A DNA stretch of 64,000 nt from Lycorma delicatula (GCF_047948215.1 NC_134455.1:107030495-107094494), one strand, 5' to 3'; shown: positions 33,385 through 44,214, counted from the first letter of the stretch. Notes: generated from the sequence alone by a model not told the origin. Translations and numbers: made by a program.

Positions 33385-33548
33385 TGTTTGATGATATTGC
33401 CACACAAGCTTGAAAACTTGTCGCAGGATAAGGAGATGGAAGTGGAATTTTGTAGCACGTGAAAAATGCCATTTCTGAGCGGGATTCGAACCCGGGAAAT
33501 CCAGATGAAAGGCTGAGACGCTACCACTCCACCACGGAGATCGGAATT
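33385..33548 (-). repeat. S1b SINE, minus strand, well preserved
   Basis: Inverted b-type tail (GATGATATTGCCACACAAGC), TTTTGTAGCACGTG, AAAAATGCCATTTCTGAGC, the inverted B box GGGATTCGAACCCGGGA, CAGATGAAAGGCTGAGACG and CTACCACTCCACCACGGAG. All tRNA-head landmarks are present. Confidence 0.9.
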
Positions 33549-33788
33549 GAGCACAATTTTTACGTTTTTGTAAGTTCTTCTTATAACATATTGTTATAAA
33601 ATACTAATTTATTTTTTGATCCTCTTTAACTATAAAACATCTATGATAATGCTACAAGAAAATGACTTCATGCCACTGGATTCAGTACTGATGTTTGAAA
33701 ATCATTCCTTTTAATTATACGAGGATATAATAATCATTTTTAAATGTTTGTAAATTAAAAATTTATTTTTATGTATTTAAAATTGTTC

Positions 33789-33865
33789 ATGAAACGACTA
33801 CCACTAGATAGGGAATCTTGGAGAGCTGACCACATCAAACCAGTCAAATGACTGAAGACAAAAAA
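33789..33865 (+). mobile_element. very short 5'-truncated copy of the RTE-like LINE
   Basis: Starts within the last codons of the ORF (ATGAAACGACTACCACTAG) and ends GTCAAATGACTGAAGAC plus an A-run, matching the 3' end of the LINE at 29255. AATTGTTC occurs immediately before (33781-33788) and immediately after the poly(A) (33866-33873), a target-site duplication that extends to ten bases if the flanking A residues are counted. Confidence 0.88.
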
Positions 33866-34054
33866 AATTGTTCCAGTAAGTGTAATGTTCTTACCTTAGA
33901 GTAGATTATAAAATTTTCGTGTTCTTTAAGTTTGTTTGATTTGTATCAACAGTATATTTTGCGAAAGTTAAATCAACTGTAATATTGTTTTTTCATATTT
34001 TGTGAATCTCTATGTTTTTGCTAATTTTGAACGCGCTGTAACATTTTGTAAAAT

Positions 34055-34112
34055 TATGTTTATAGACTTCAAGTAAATTGTATTATGTTTATAGACATCA
34101 AATAAATTGTAC
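34055..34112 (+). repeat. tandem duplication of a 29-bp unit
   Basis: TATGTTTATAGACTTCAAG and TATGTTTATAGACATCAAA, each followed by TAAATTGTA, stand head to tail. Two substitutions separate the units. Confidence 0.85.
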
Positions 34113-34399
34113 TTGTTTGATACCTTCAGTTTCTGTTTAAATTAGTGATTTGAAAATAATGTTATAGCCCATTTATATTTTCAAAAATTTTAAATGTACG
34201 CTGTTACTTTCATACAGAATAAATAACACAAAAAAAGCAAAACTAACTTCAGATGCAAGTAAAATTACGCCATTGCTAATAAAATCAGTTTTTGCAATTT
34301 GTTGCCCTAGTCATTCTAGATCGTGCACGATTTTGGGCCTTAATGCTTTAACTCAGAATAATTACATTTTATTTCAATAAAAATTTTGTCTCGATAAAA

Positions 34400-34930
34400 A
34401 TTAACCCGTACTTTTACTTACTACTTTTCTACATAGCTGGCTTCAACTTCAACAGACTTTTTCATAGTGTATCATTAGCTTCTTCATTTCATCTTCAAGA
34501 AATTCCGCCGCCAGTAACTTGAACCACGCAGTATTTTTCAATTGTTCGTCATCATCCAACGTTTATGATGCAAGCCACCGTATAAGGTGAAGAAAAAGAG
34601 AATGATCGCTTAGAGCTATGTCAGGACTATAAGTGGATTATTGAAGATTTTCAAACGTTTTTCATCACGCCTCTCTGTCTGATTCGTCTCATTCTGATTT
34701 GCCGTGTATGGTTGGTCAATGTCATGCAAAAATAAAATTCCGCGAGATAACACCTCAAGTTGTTTGTTTTTTATATTTCTTCTAAGATTATTTTACGTTT
34801 CGCAATAAGTATGGTCATTTACAGTAATTCCGCGATCACTAAATTTGCAAACAAGACACCCCTTTGGTTTCTAAAACTAGCAGCCATGAGTTTCTTTATC
34901 GAACGTAATTGAACTTTTTCGGCCCAGATA
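34400..34930 (-). pseudogene. mariner-like transposase C-terminal half, degenerate
   Basis: Minus-strand translation gives LRRNIKNKQLEVLSRGILFLHD (second catalytic Asp), then IDQPYTANQNE. A damaged stretch stands where YSPDLAPSDYHLF is expected, and FLHLIRWLAS precedes a stop. LDDDEQLKNTAWFKLLAAEF then leads to EDEMKKLMIHYEKV. This matches the C-terminal half of DD34D mariner transposases (consensus LRRAI..KRRG.LS.G..LLHDNARPHTA and DDDEEVK.AV..WF). Multiple stops and frame changes; the third Asp motif is lost. No terminal repeats recognised. Confidence 0.7.
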
Positions 34931-35280
34931 ATAAATGCCCAGCGTTTCTACATATATATATATACAGATAATATAAAAACAAAATTATTAATTTGCACTT
35001 CTTTGAAGGAAACAGGTCTTGAATATACTGTCTTTATTCAGTAAAAAGTAGAATAATATAGTAGAGATAAATGGGAATTTTAGCCTTAATTATTTTCTGC
35101 AAAATGAATTTAGTACGGGAATAAAAAAGAGTTTTTGAGATTTTGTATTTAGATTTAATTTTTATCTTAAACAATGAAACAATAAATTTACTATTAACTC
35201 TTTGTAGGGTATAAACTAACATTTCTTCATTTATTATTATTTCTTAAAATTCAAGTTGTAAATGTAGTAAGGAGAATACA

Positions 35281-36093
35281 TTACATAACTCGCTTCGTTC
35301 ACCCAACTGACTAACCGTGGGGTAACGCCCCTTGGACCACCGGGGCCGCGATCCCCTAGGATCGGCCCCGTTGAGCTTGCTTTGCTCGCTATCTTCGTCT
35401 TGCCAAAGGGGTCTGATCCCGGGACCACCACTGAGTTCATTATGCTCGACATACCCGCAGAGATTGCTTCGCTCGCCATTCCCGTTTAGCCGGAAGCTCA
35501 ATCCCCTGACCCAGTAGTGTACGTTACCCTCATAGTTGTGAGAATAATACTTATAAATAACAATTAAATTATTTAGCTTTTATGGAAACCTGAAAAAGAA
35601 ACTAAATTACAAAATACAGAAAAATAGTAACTTTTTCCTGTTTAGCTTCCGGGAATCACCGATAGGTATTACTTCAGAGGATGAATGAGGATGGTATGTA
35701 ATGAGTGCAAGTGAAGTGTGTAGTCCTGTACAGTCTCAGGTTGACCATTTCTGAGATGTGTGGTTAATTGAAACCCAACCACTAAAGAACACCGGTATCC
35801 ATGATCTAGAATTCTTTGGTGGTTTGGAACTAAAGTACACACACCTTTGATGACAAAATATTCATAACTCATTTTTGTTGTCATGGTGACATATAATAAT
35901 GAAGCAAAAGTATTAATTCTTATTTCCTTTAATGGATATTTTTATTTCACAACTTTACCTTAAAAGGTGTATGGCCTCGGTTTACGGATTAAAACCTTCC
36001 TGGGATAACAGGAATGAAAATTTGAAAGCAATCGGTCGGTCGGTTCTTATGTAGTGCGAGAACAAACAAACAAACTTTTTGATTTATATAAGA
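35281..36093 (-). mobile_element. non-autonomous Helitron-like element, family N1, copy 1
   Basis: On the minus strand it starts A|TCTTATATAAA at 36093 and continues AAAGTTTGTTTG and ACCGATTGCTTTCAAATTT. The GC-rich 3' domain is GTCAGGGGATTGAGCTTCCGGCTAA, then ACGGGAATGGCGAGCGAAGC. The copy at 38404 has the same beginning and the same subterminal run (AATTTAGTTT, then TTTAATTGTTATTTAT). It codes for nothing; mobilisation would depend on a Helitron Rep-helicase. How far the GC-rich tail (35281-35470) belongs to the element is uncertain. A SINE lies inside. Confidence 0.72.
35645..35830 (-). repeat. S2 SINE fragment inside the N1 element
   Basis: Minus strand: TAGATCATGGATACCGGTG, GGTTGGGTTTCAATTAACC, ACACATCTCAGAAATGGTC, CCTGAGACTGTACAGGACTA and the tail CATCCTCTGAAGTAATACC. 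The body matches 59330-59470. The tail block is shared with S1a. The tRNA-like head is missing or unrecognisable. Confidence 0.78.
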
Positions 36094-36099
36094 TTTAAT

Positions 36100-36785
36100 T
36101 TTTAATTATTCTAACATTAAATTAGTTTTTTTTATCATTAATTCTTATGTATATTATTTCTTTTTACAATGTTTCTTTTTCTTGGCCCTGCAAAAGGAAA
36201 AAAAAAATTATTAAAAATTCTAATTTGTGCTGAATCCAATACTCTTACAATTTTAAACAGCACATATTATTATTGAGTATTTTAGAAGGTTTCTTTATTG
36301 AGAATTTATAATGAGTTATTGTTTTAAAATTATATATATAATTAAAAAAAATGGTGTTACTTTTTTCTACTCTTTTAGAATTTCTACAATTTGAATCGAT
36401 AACGAGTTTTATTTTGTATTTATTTAAATCATCAAATAAGGAAAAAAATTATTTGTAATATGATAAACAGATGCATCTTGTCAAGCAAGTTGTAGTTGCC
36501 AATTGTAATCTTAATTCATTTTATTCACTTTATAAAACAGAAGGTGAAGGTTATCAAACTACAAATATGTCCGACATACTTAGCTATTTTATTATTTTTT
36601 GTTCGGAAATGATGCAAATTTTGCCTTTTAAAATTATTAATTTGAATTTATTTTAAATAATTTATAGAGTATTTAGAAAAGAGAGCAAGTCTTAAGTTTT
36701 TAAGACTTTTAATTATTGTTTTACGTATAGTACGATTTTCCAGATAAATATATCAACGAAAAAAAAATTAATTTATTTTCTAAAC
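36100..36785. other. AT-rich stretch without recognised gene
   Basis: An open frame at 36471-36656 (+, 61 codons) matches nothing I know. No repeat recognised. Confidence 0.5.
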
Positions 36786-36789
36786 GCAG

Positions 36790-37010
36790 TCGTTACGGAG
36801 CTACGATCCGACGCCATGTGATTTTTCCCCTGGAGTTTTACAAAGGAACTTGTGTTTGTGCCTCATTTACCTTCTGATCTACCGATTTGAGGCGCAGGAT
36901 TGAAGCAGCTGTGGCTTCCATTACTACAGACATCCCGTTTAAATATTTGGACAAATGTTTAAACATTTGTTTAACCATTTAAACAATGTTTAAGCAAACC
37001 CTCCTATGGG
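36790..37010 (+). pseudogene. transposase C-terminal fragment (IS630/Tc1-like)
   Basis: Two alternating frames give LRSYDPTPCDF, then SPWSFTKELVFVPHLPSDLP, GLKQLW and TSRLNIW. This follows the C-terminus of insect IS630/Tc1-type transposases (consensus PRSPDLTPCDFFLWG..K..VYVP.LP..L..L..RI...), including the last catalytic Asp in TPCD. Stops are present and nothing upstream is preserved. Confidence 0.65.
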
Positions 37011-37299
37011 TTGTATGTATGCTTGTGACACACTGAACACTTTCAGGGAAAATGTATGTTAATTTTTTTTTTTTTCAGTGTAAGTCAAAGTTATGAGTCA
37101 TTAAATAGCTATTAAATCCCGATATTCTTTTTTGTACACAATTTAAATTGCCATTGATAAAGATTTCAACAAATATTATTCCTTAATAAAATTAAAGAGA
37201 TGGAAATAATTATGTAGCAAACAAGCTATATCACTGACTAGTTTTAACAACAAAGAAAGTTAAAAATTATGAAAAATGTGCAACTACGCTCGACTCATG

Positions 37300-37430
37300 C
37301 GAATGAAGATAAAAATGCTTTATTAGAACGGTAAGCCCAGTTAACTTAGACTTACCATGAGAAGAGAAGGCCTAATTAATAATAATAATAAAAAAAAAAA
37401 ACTAATAAATGTATTATGATAAACTCATAA
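37300..37430 (+). repeat. left direct repeat flanking family L copy 2
   Basis: About 122 bases, matching 38160-38281 in the same orientation with roughly one difference per eight bases. Shared phrases are AATGCTTTATTAGAACG, TTAGACTTAC, GAGAAGAGAAGG and AATAAATGTATTATGA. Confidence 0.88.
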
Positions 37431-38155
37431 GGGCATCACCATCATCACTAAGTTCAATTTATTGGTCCGCAGCTCGTTGCTGTTGACGCCGAGACACTCC
37501 TTCTAGCACCTTTCCTTCTAGCAGCTTCTAGGTGCCTAGCAACGACTGCCGATAAACGTCACGGTCGGTGCTAGCCGCACTGTCAGTATCACTATCCCCC
37601 ATTGGGAGGAGGGAAGTACAGTCGAACCGATCGGGATCGGTCATAGTTCAAGACAACAAAATAACAAATAACGTAAACTATATAAAATAATTTAACCTCA
37701 AACTAATCAAGATAATTCGACTTCAGAACTTCTATACCACGAATGTAAACAACAAAATTAACAGTTTAACAGCTGTGTTGCTAAGTTAAATCGACCTTAA
37801 CAACCGTAGACTAATTTAAAAAAATAAATCAAAAATAAACACTGTAGTTAGCTTAAACAACAACAAAGCGTTAATAATCGCAAACAGAACGTTTAATTAA
37901 ATGAAATAAAACAAAAAAATTACAGTATATGAAATCACAGGTAACAAAGGTACTAGAACGAAAAAACACAAAAAACTCAAGAAAACCAAACAAAACACGA
38001 ACAAAACAACAAACGAAATAACTACTAACCAAAATAAACAACAAACTGAGAAAATGTGAAATCAGAGAGCGCTATCAACACGTCTACATTCGCTCAGATC
38101 TCGACCTTCATTCTTGTAAAACTTTAGATTAGTATGAGTTGATATTTTTTCAGAA
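37431..38155 (-). mobile_element. retroelement 5' region, family L copy 2
   Basis: Closely matches 21405-22045, same orientation. In the minus direction it holds a leader, an ATG-started short frame MGDSDTDSAASTDRDVYRQS and the first part of the ORF1-like frame up to LSDDGDA, where it ends abruptly. Compared with copy 1 it has about 90 extra bases (37940-38030) rich in AAAACAC/AACAAAAC words. No 3' part of the element is present. Confidence 0.8.
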
Positions 38156-38159
38156 AGAA

Positions 38160-38281
38160 TGAATGAGAATAGAAATGCTTTATTAGAACGCTAAGCACAG
38201 TTAAATTAGACTTACAACGAGAAGAGAAGGACTAATTAACAATAATAAAAAAAAACAATAAATGTATTATGAAAAACTCAA
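38160..38281 (+). repeat. right direct repeat flanking family L copy 2
   Basis: Partner of 37300-37430. In the minus direction both carry TTCTAATAAAGCATTT, a poly(A)-signal-like word. Confidence 0.88.
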
Positions 38282-38403
38282 ACTTTTACCCGAAAGTAAA
38301 AGAGAACAGAGATTGATAGGGTCCAAGAAACTTGCCTAAGGGCAAATAACCAAATAATAACTTCAATTACATAAACACTTTTCCACAACCAATTTATCTT
38401 CTA

Positions 38404-38850
38404 TCTTATATAAAGAGCCAAAAGTTTGCTTGTTCTGGCGTCACGCGAGAACCAATCTACCGATTGCTTTCAAATTTGCAGGATACAGTAGTAGTATCGC
38501 AGGAAAGGTTTTAAGCCATAGACCGAGGTCCTAGCCCCCTTCGGAGTGAAGTTGTAAATTAGAGATAATCATTAAAGAAAAAAAAATTAATTCTTTTATT
38601 TCATTGTTATATATCTGTCAACATGATAAAAGAAATAATTTAAACGTGAAATATCTGTGTACTTTAGTTATCATAGTTGTTATTATTTTTACTTTTCTAA
38701 TTTAGTTTATTTTTCAAGTTTCTATAAAGCCTAAATTCTTTAATTGTTATTTATCTCACCATTATTATTTATTCTCACCAACACGATAGTAACAAACTAT
38801 GCATGCGGTGGACCAGGGGGCGGAGTCCTGTGGCTAAACGGTAATGGCTA
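38404..38850 (+). mobile_element. non-autonomous Helitron-like element, family N1, copy 2
   Basis: Starts A|TCTTATATAAAGAGCC with AAAAGTTTGCTTGTTC and ACCGATTGCTTTCAAATTT. It ends with the palindrome CCAGGGGGCGGAGTCCTGTGG and CTAA at 38834-38837. Length is about 430-450 bp with no ORF. The base after CTAA is A rather than the expected T, and GC-rich sequence conserved in the other copies continues beyond, so the exact 3' end is open. Confidence 0.75.
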
Positions 38851-40250
38851 AACTGAAGCCAGCTCTGGAGCGCATGGAGTTCTTCCGTGTCCCCGAGAGG
38901 CTCGAGGTTCGACTAGGGCGACCTGGGCTCCGGGGGTTTAGGGGCTGATGTCCCGACCGGCTTTTTTATACAAATAACGAGAAAGATATAGATAAAAATA
39001 TAATTAAGATATAGATAAAAAGAGAATTTCCCTTTAACTCTACCGCATCTATTTCTGAGCTAAAAGACGAGACCAAATTTATTGGAAATAATAAATTTTT
39101 TTCTTAAATCTGTTAACAGTATACAGATAAATATACCAGAATTTTAAAGTCTATGCAAGAAACCATTTTTTTCGAAACATAAATATTTTTTACTTAAAAT
39201 TTAATGGTCATCGATCCATTTTGAACGAATAAGATTTTGAATAACCTTTGGTGGTTTACGCTAGCGAATACACAATTCGACTGTGTGAGTGGACATTTTT
39301 TAAAAAATAAACCAAATCTTGTCAGAAGAGAATTTTCAAAACCGATCACTGGGTGTTAAGTTTGGAAAGGGTGAGGTATTAGCTATTTTTTCACCCAAAA
39401 AATTAGCGGGTTTTTAGCGGGTAATTAGAGGGTTTTAGGTATTTAATAAATCTTAATTCCTACATATCCACATACAATTGATCTGTTCTTTATAAAAAAA
39501 AAAAACATTATTCTGAACAAACTGACAATCTTAAAATCATTATATTTGTGATATTTAAAATTTTTTAAATAGTGTTTTAATAAGAATATATTGTAATAAA
39601 TAAAAATGTAAGTAAAATCTGTTTATGCGAGATAAAATTTATGAGTAATGCAAAGAATTTTAATGACGAGGATGAATCATTTTGTATTACGTTTCTGCGT
39701 ATGAATAAATTATTATTTAAAACATGATAAAACTTAATTTGTTGTCTAGCGTCTTCTTGTAACCTTTTCATTATATCTATATATTATCTGTTTTAAAGTT
39801 AACAGTTTATTTGAATTGTAATCTACTTCAAGGATAGGAAGATTTCTCAAATTTATTCGCATATATACAGAAACATTTGTAGAATGAATTTCAAAGTTCT
39901 ACTTTTAAATAAATCTACTGACTTCAATGGTTATTTTTTATTTTATAGAAAATTTCTCTCTTGATCCTATTGTTAGTTTACTTCAGATAGTTTAAATAGA
40001 AAAATGTTTAATATAAAAACTTAGATTATTTATTAAGATAAACTGAGGATGTTTTATTTTTGTTGTCATTTTTGCTTGGGTTGTTCTACCATCGTAGATG
40101 TGTAACCAAATTAAATACAAAAACTTACATCAGATTATTTAATTAAATTTTGCTGTAACAATTTTGTAAAAATCACTCATCTTGAAGGAAAAATTAGTCT
40201 CCGGCAACTATAAAAGCTAATTAATAGTAACTGGGTTGTAACGATATAAT
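38851..40250. other. GC-rich tail, then AT-rich sequence without gene
   Basis: 38851-38965 is GC-rich and may belong to the N1 element or its neighbour. 39190-39450 (CACTGGGTGTTAAG, then TTAGCGGGTTTTTAGCGGG) looks like a dispersed repeat but has no second copy here. No gene recognised; the frame at 39577-39771 (-) is unassigned. Confidence 0.45.
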
Positions 40251-40254
40251 AATC

Positions 40255-40305
40255 ATATATATATATATATATATACAACATATATATATATATATATATA
40301 TATGT
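40255..40305. repeat. (AT)n microsatellite in two blocks
   Basis: Two AT runs split by CAAC and bounded by TACAACATA and TATGTTGTA, so the block could fold into one long hairpin. Confidence 0.92.
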
Positions 40306-40479
40306 ATGTTGTAAGTCTGATGTTTAAGTATGTACAATTAAAAATTCATTAAAATTCAATTATATTTTTAAAAAATTGTTTTTTTATGCCAACAAAAACT
40401 GAATTAAAAAATACATTATACTCACAATGTAGAGAACATACGTAGATCACGCTCAAAATTTTCCTTTTCTAATTTCCTG

Positions 40480-40925
40480 GTATCATAGCTCTAGAGCTAG
40501 GCTGCAAGAAGGAAAGTGCAAGTGCGGTAATCAATAAAAAAACCGAGTATGGGGTTTTTGCATTTCTTGACGTTTCATTACCTAGGGATCCCAAAAAACA
40601 GAAAAATAATGGGAACCTTTCGTATGTATGTAATATGTTGGTGTATTTGAAGCATAATAATTTTTGACTGGGATCGACCGATTTTGATGAAATTTGGCAC
40701 AGAGACTCTTGTATAAGGGACAATTTTTTTGGTAAATTTTGGGGTTGATATCTTCAGTAAGGGTAGACAGATTCTTTGGGTTCAATTTTCTTAAAATTTT
40801 GCAAACATAACCACAATTTTTATTAAACTGTATGCGTAAATGTTTATCTTATAATTTTAAACAAAACGTTTCCCTTAAATTTTTCTTTACCCGATAAATC
40901 TAAAAAAGCTCTCTGCTTACATATT
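40480..40925 (+). repeat. interspersed repeat family D, copy 2
   Basis: Partner of 28490-28970. Its similarity ends at AAAAAAGCTCTC...CATATTCTA, where the Helitron 3' end begins, while copy 1 continues CATATTTTAAACTG. The Helitron therefore appears inserted in this repeat. Confidence 0.85.
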
Positions 40926-41373
40926 CTATGCTAGCAGGTTACCCGTCGCGGTCTCGCCCACGAGTACTTGAATTTTAAACATATTTATTGAATGTTTTGG
41001 AGTGATGCTTAAGCTTATTATGTTGCTATGTTTAAAATGTGATGTTAGAAATAGATAATAGAACTCCTGTTCTTATCATCATTCATCATCATAGTTACTT
41101 GCGTGCTCCCAAGAAAAAAGTCTACCCTTTTTTCCATCTGAGACCTCACAGGCGCAGTGCTTTTAAAAATCTACTAATAAATACTAAAACCTTCTTAATC
41201 GCATGTTATTTACAGAATTTATTTTAATAAATATTTAAATAACAAACAACATAAATAATAAAAAAAACCTTAAATAACTAATAACAGATACAAAAAATTA
41301 ATATAAATATTTTCAGTATAATGTAAAAATACAGTTATTCTAGAATTTCTTTGTAAACTACATTAGATGTTTT

Positions 41374-42970
41374 TCATTCTGGCACCAAAATAAATAAATC
41401 TGAAGGGTTGCTGACTCGGGAGTATGCCACATGTGAAATGTATGCCACAAGTTGCCCATGTGAAAAACAGTCTTTTCTAACATCAATCCCAGCAACTTGT
41501 AATGTTTGGCCTTGCGATTTATTTATTGTCATTGCAAAACATACTTTAACAGGAAACTGCATTCTCTTAAAATCAAACGGATAGTCCGATGGTATCATTG
41601 GAATGCGAGGAATGGGTATCGATTCTCCTTTGGCACACCCAGTGATAATTTGAACTTCAATAAAATTTATTTGAATGGTGATTATACACAGTCTTGTACC
41701 ATTGTATAACTTAGGTGGGTAATGATTCCTCAACACCATAATTGGAGCACCAACTTTAAAAGTTAGCACATGTGGTGGAAACCCAGGTGGATTGAGTGCA
41801 CTGAGAAATTCAACTGGGTAATTAATTGCTTCAACGATTTCCAATACTGAATTAATGGATCTATATTCCATCCTTTCTACTTGAAATGATTCTAATAATA
41901 TTTGATTTATCTTAGCTGCTGTTTCATTTTTTGAAGTCAAAATGGCTTTCTCGCAAAGCCAGTCCATAGATTTGTTTCTGATGTTTTGAATATCCAGATA
42001 TATTCTCTCTATGAGCTCTTTTAAAGTGCTTACTACTGTACCTAATGATGGAGGTAAAGTAATTTTTCCTTCAGATTCAGGGAATTTGCCATCTCCTATT
42101 TTTAAGAGGAGCTCAGACAACTGTCCAGCAGTATTGTCTCCTTTTAGGTGCACTCTCATATTTTTAGTAAGAGAGACTTTTACTATATGATGCCACAGAT
42201 ATGAAGTCTTGATACATGCCTCTACATCGTTGGCTCGAGTTCCTCTAAGCACTACTGGTAGGAATTTGACAAAAATCTCCAGTTGAAAGGACAGTAACTC
42301 CTCCCATGAGTGTATTTGAATTTCTGAAATTTTTGAGATAGTTATTTAGAACTTCAATCCCTTTCTTGTGTGACATTGGACACTCATCCCAAATAATTAA
42401 TTTACATTCTTGTAAAACTTTCATCATATTAGACTGTTTACTGAAGTTGCATTTAGGAGTTTCAATATTGTTGAGATTAAGTGGTAGTTTGAAAGCCAAA
42501 TGTGCAGTCTTTCCTCCACATAATAGCGTAGCAGCAATGCCAGATGATGCGACAGTCAAAGCAATGCCGTGAGTGTTTCTTACTTTAGCCAAAAGAACAT
42601 TAGTCAAGAAAGTTTTCCATGTTCCACCAGAAGCACCTAAAAATAATACACCTCCTGAATTTGATTCAATGCTGTATATAACTTGATTGTAGACAGAACA
42701 TTGTTCATCTGTCAAAATTGGTTCGTTATCCAACACAAACTCATTCAAAGCCATAACATCATAATTAGTTTCCCTCAAATATTCTCTGTTTGTCAAAATT
42801 CCACCAAGTTTTAATGGTATTGGTAAGCCATATTCTTTTAAATTTTGACCACCTAAATTTAAAACATAATCTTCAAGTAATATTAAACATCTATTATATA
42901 TTTCATCTTCTGTTGCATTATTTTCCAATTGCTGTCTAAAGTACTGGTGTTTAATATCCTCTGAAAGATT
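41374..42970 (-). pseudogene. Helitron PIF1-type DNA helicase domain
   Basis: The ATP-dependent helicase half of the Helitron Rep-helicase, which unwinds DNA during rolling-circle transposition. Seen in order: LTDEQCSVYNQVI, Walker A region FLGASGGTWKTFL, LTVASSGIAATLL, Walker B LIIWDECPMSHK, LSTGDFCQI, then after a frameshift LRGTRANDVEACIKTSYLW, GAPIMVLRNHYPPKLYNGTR, IPRIPMIPSDYPFDFKRMQF, FAMTINKSQGQTL and HGQLVAYISHVAYSRV near the C-terminus, ending LFILVPE. Defects: the Walker A Gly before Lys is Trp (codon 42617-42619), and a one-base shift at about 42250 splits the frame just after GDFCQI. The motif VI area looks locally duplicated (AYISHVAYSRV). The helicase is inactive as it stands. 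Confidence 0.93.
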
Positions 42971-43012
42971 GTCTTTGTACTTATTTCAAATACTTAATGC
43001 ATCTGATATATG

Positions 43013-44209
43013 TCAAAATATCAGCATTACATAAAAAAGTTCTTGCAGTTTGTAAGGTGAACGGCAAAGTGCATCTTCTGCTAAGGTAAAGTCCCATTGT
43101 TGGTCATCTTCTAATAAGCCATGTGCCTTGCATGGAGCTTTAAATGTTGGATACTCAATATTATTTATAGATTTTAAGTGTTTGCACGATGTTGGTCCTC
43201 TAACGTGTTGTAGGAGAAGATGTAGATGACACCATTCTACATTATTAGGGTGAATAGAATATACTCTTCCCAAAGCTGGGTCCTTTTTGATTCCTTGCCA
43301 ACCTTCTACATCCCCTCCCCATTTACTGAGAACAAATTTATTGTTCTGCCAAGTATAGCAAGAAGGTACTTGAGAATAAAGGGTTTTCACAAAATAATCT
43401 GTTTCACATAATTCAAAGAACATCTGAAGAGTTGTTTTAGGTGCAATATGTAGCCTCTACATCATGTTGTCTGTTGTAAAGTACACACGTTGTCCGTTTT
43501 CCAGGTGAACGTCTAGGTGAGTTATGGTTGGATATCTATCATGAATTGGAAATCCTAAAATTCTCCAGACTGCTTCTGAACTACTGATGTATCAACCACA
43601 TTCATATATTTTTATTTCATCAATGTCAGCACTTTTCTCCAAACCAAAAGCTGCTTGATCTTATTACCCTTATTACTTACACATGTACTTTATAGTTTTA
43701 ACTGAACTGGTTATGTCAACAATGAAGTGTGCATTAGAAGTTCGTAATAATACAGGGCTGTTTGGGACAACCCATCAGTTGTCTAAATCCATTGAATTAA
43801 TATTTACTTTAAAACCTCCGTCATCTGTTGATCTTGTCCTATATTTTGGATAACCATCCTTGCTTTTTTGAGTTTTGTGGAGTAGCTTTGCTGTATAGTG
43901 CTTGGTACAGACATCGTCTTTTATGTAAGGCGAATTTTTATTCAAAAGCCCACACGGTTCATGCATCATGTTGGCTTTCATTATCTCATGTAACAGTGAA
44001 TCCATATCTGGATTTGGAATTTCAGCACACACGAATTTATCTATCATATCTGGTCTAACTTGATTTTGTAACCAGAGTAACATATGAACATGTGGCAGGC
44101 CTCGTTTATTCCATTCAATTGAACGCATAAAGCATTTCACACTTCCAAAAAGTTCTCGTTTTACTAATAGGTCCATTAACTCTAACTTTACTATTAAAAA
44201 CTCTTGCAA
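43013..44209 (-). pseudogene. Helitron Rep (HUH nuclease) domain and linker
   Basis: This domain nicks the single strand and carries the covalent tyrosine link during rolling-circle transposition. ELFGSVKCFMRSIEWNKRGLPHVHMLLWL contains the HUH motif His-Val-His (44084-44092). It continues WVVPNSPVLLRTSNAHFIVDI and SVKTIKYMCK (43676-43696). The second Tyr block after YMCK is destroyed by two TAA codons (43670-43675) and a shift. Downstream are AAFGLEK, RILGFPIHDRYPTITHLDVHLENGQRVYF, MFFELCETDYF, DPALGRVYSIHPNN, HVRGPTSCKHLKSIN, KAHGLLEDDQQWDFTLAEDA and the linker to the helicase. Frames break several times (stops near 43460, 43590 and 43790). Confidence 0.9.
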
Positions 44210-44214
44210 TGATA

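Noticed and set aside
37300..38281. 120-bp direct repeats as LTRs of a retrovirus-like element
   Set aside because: TG...CA-like edges and AATAAAG exist, but there is no primer-binding site, no polypurine tract, no outside duplication and the inside is a LINE-like leader.
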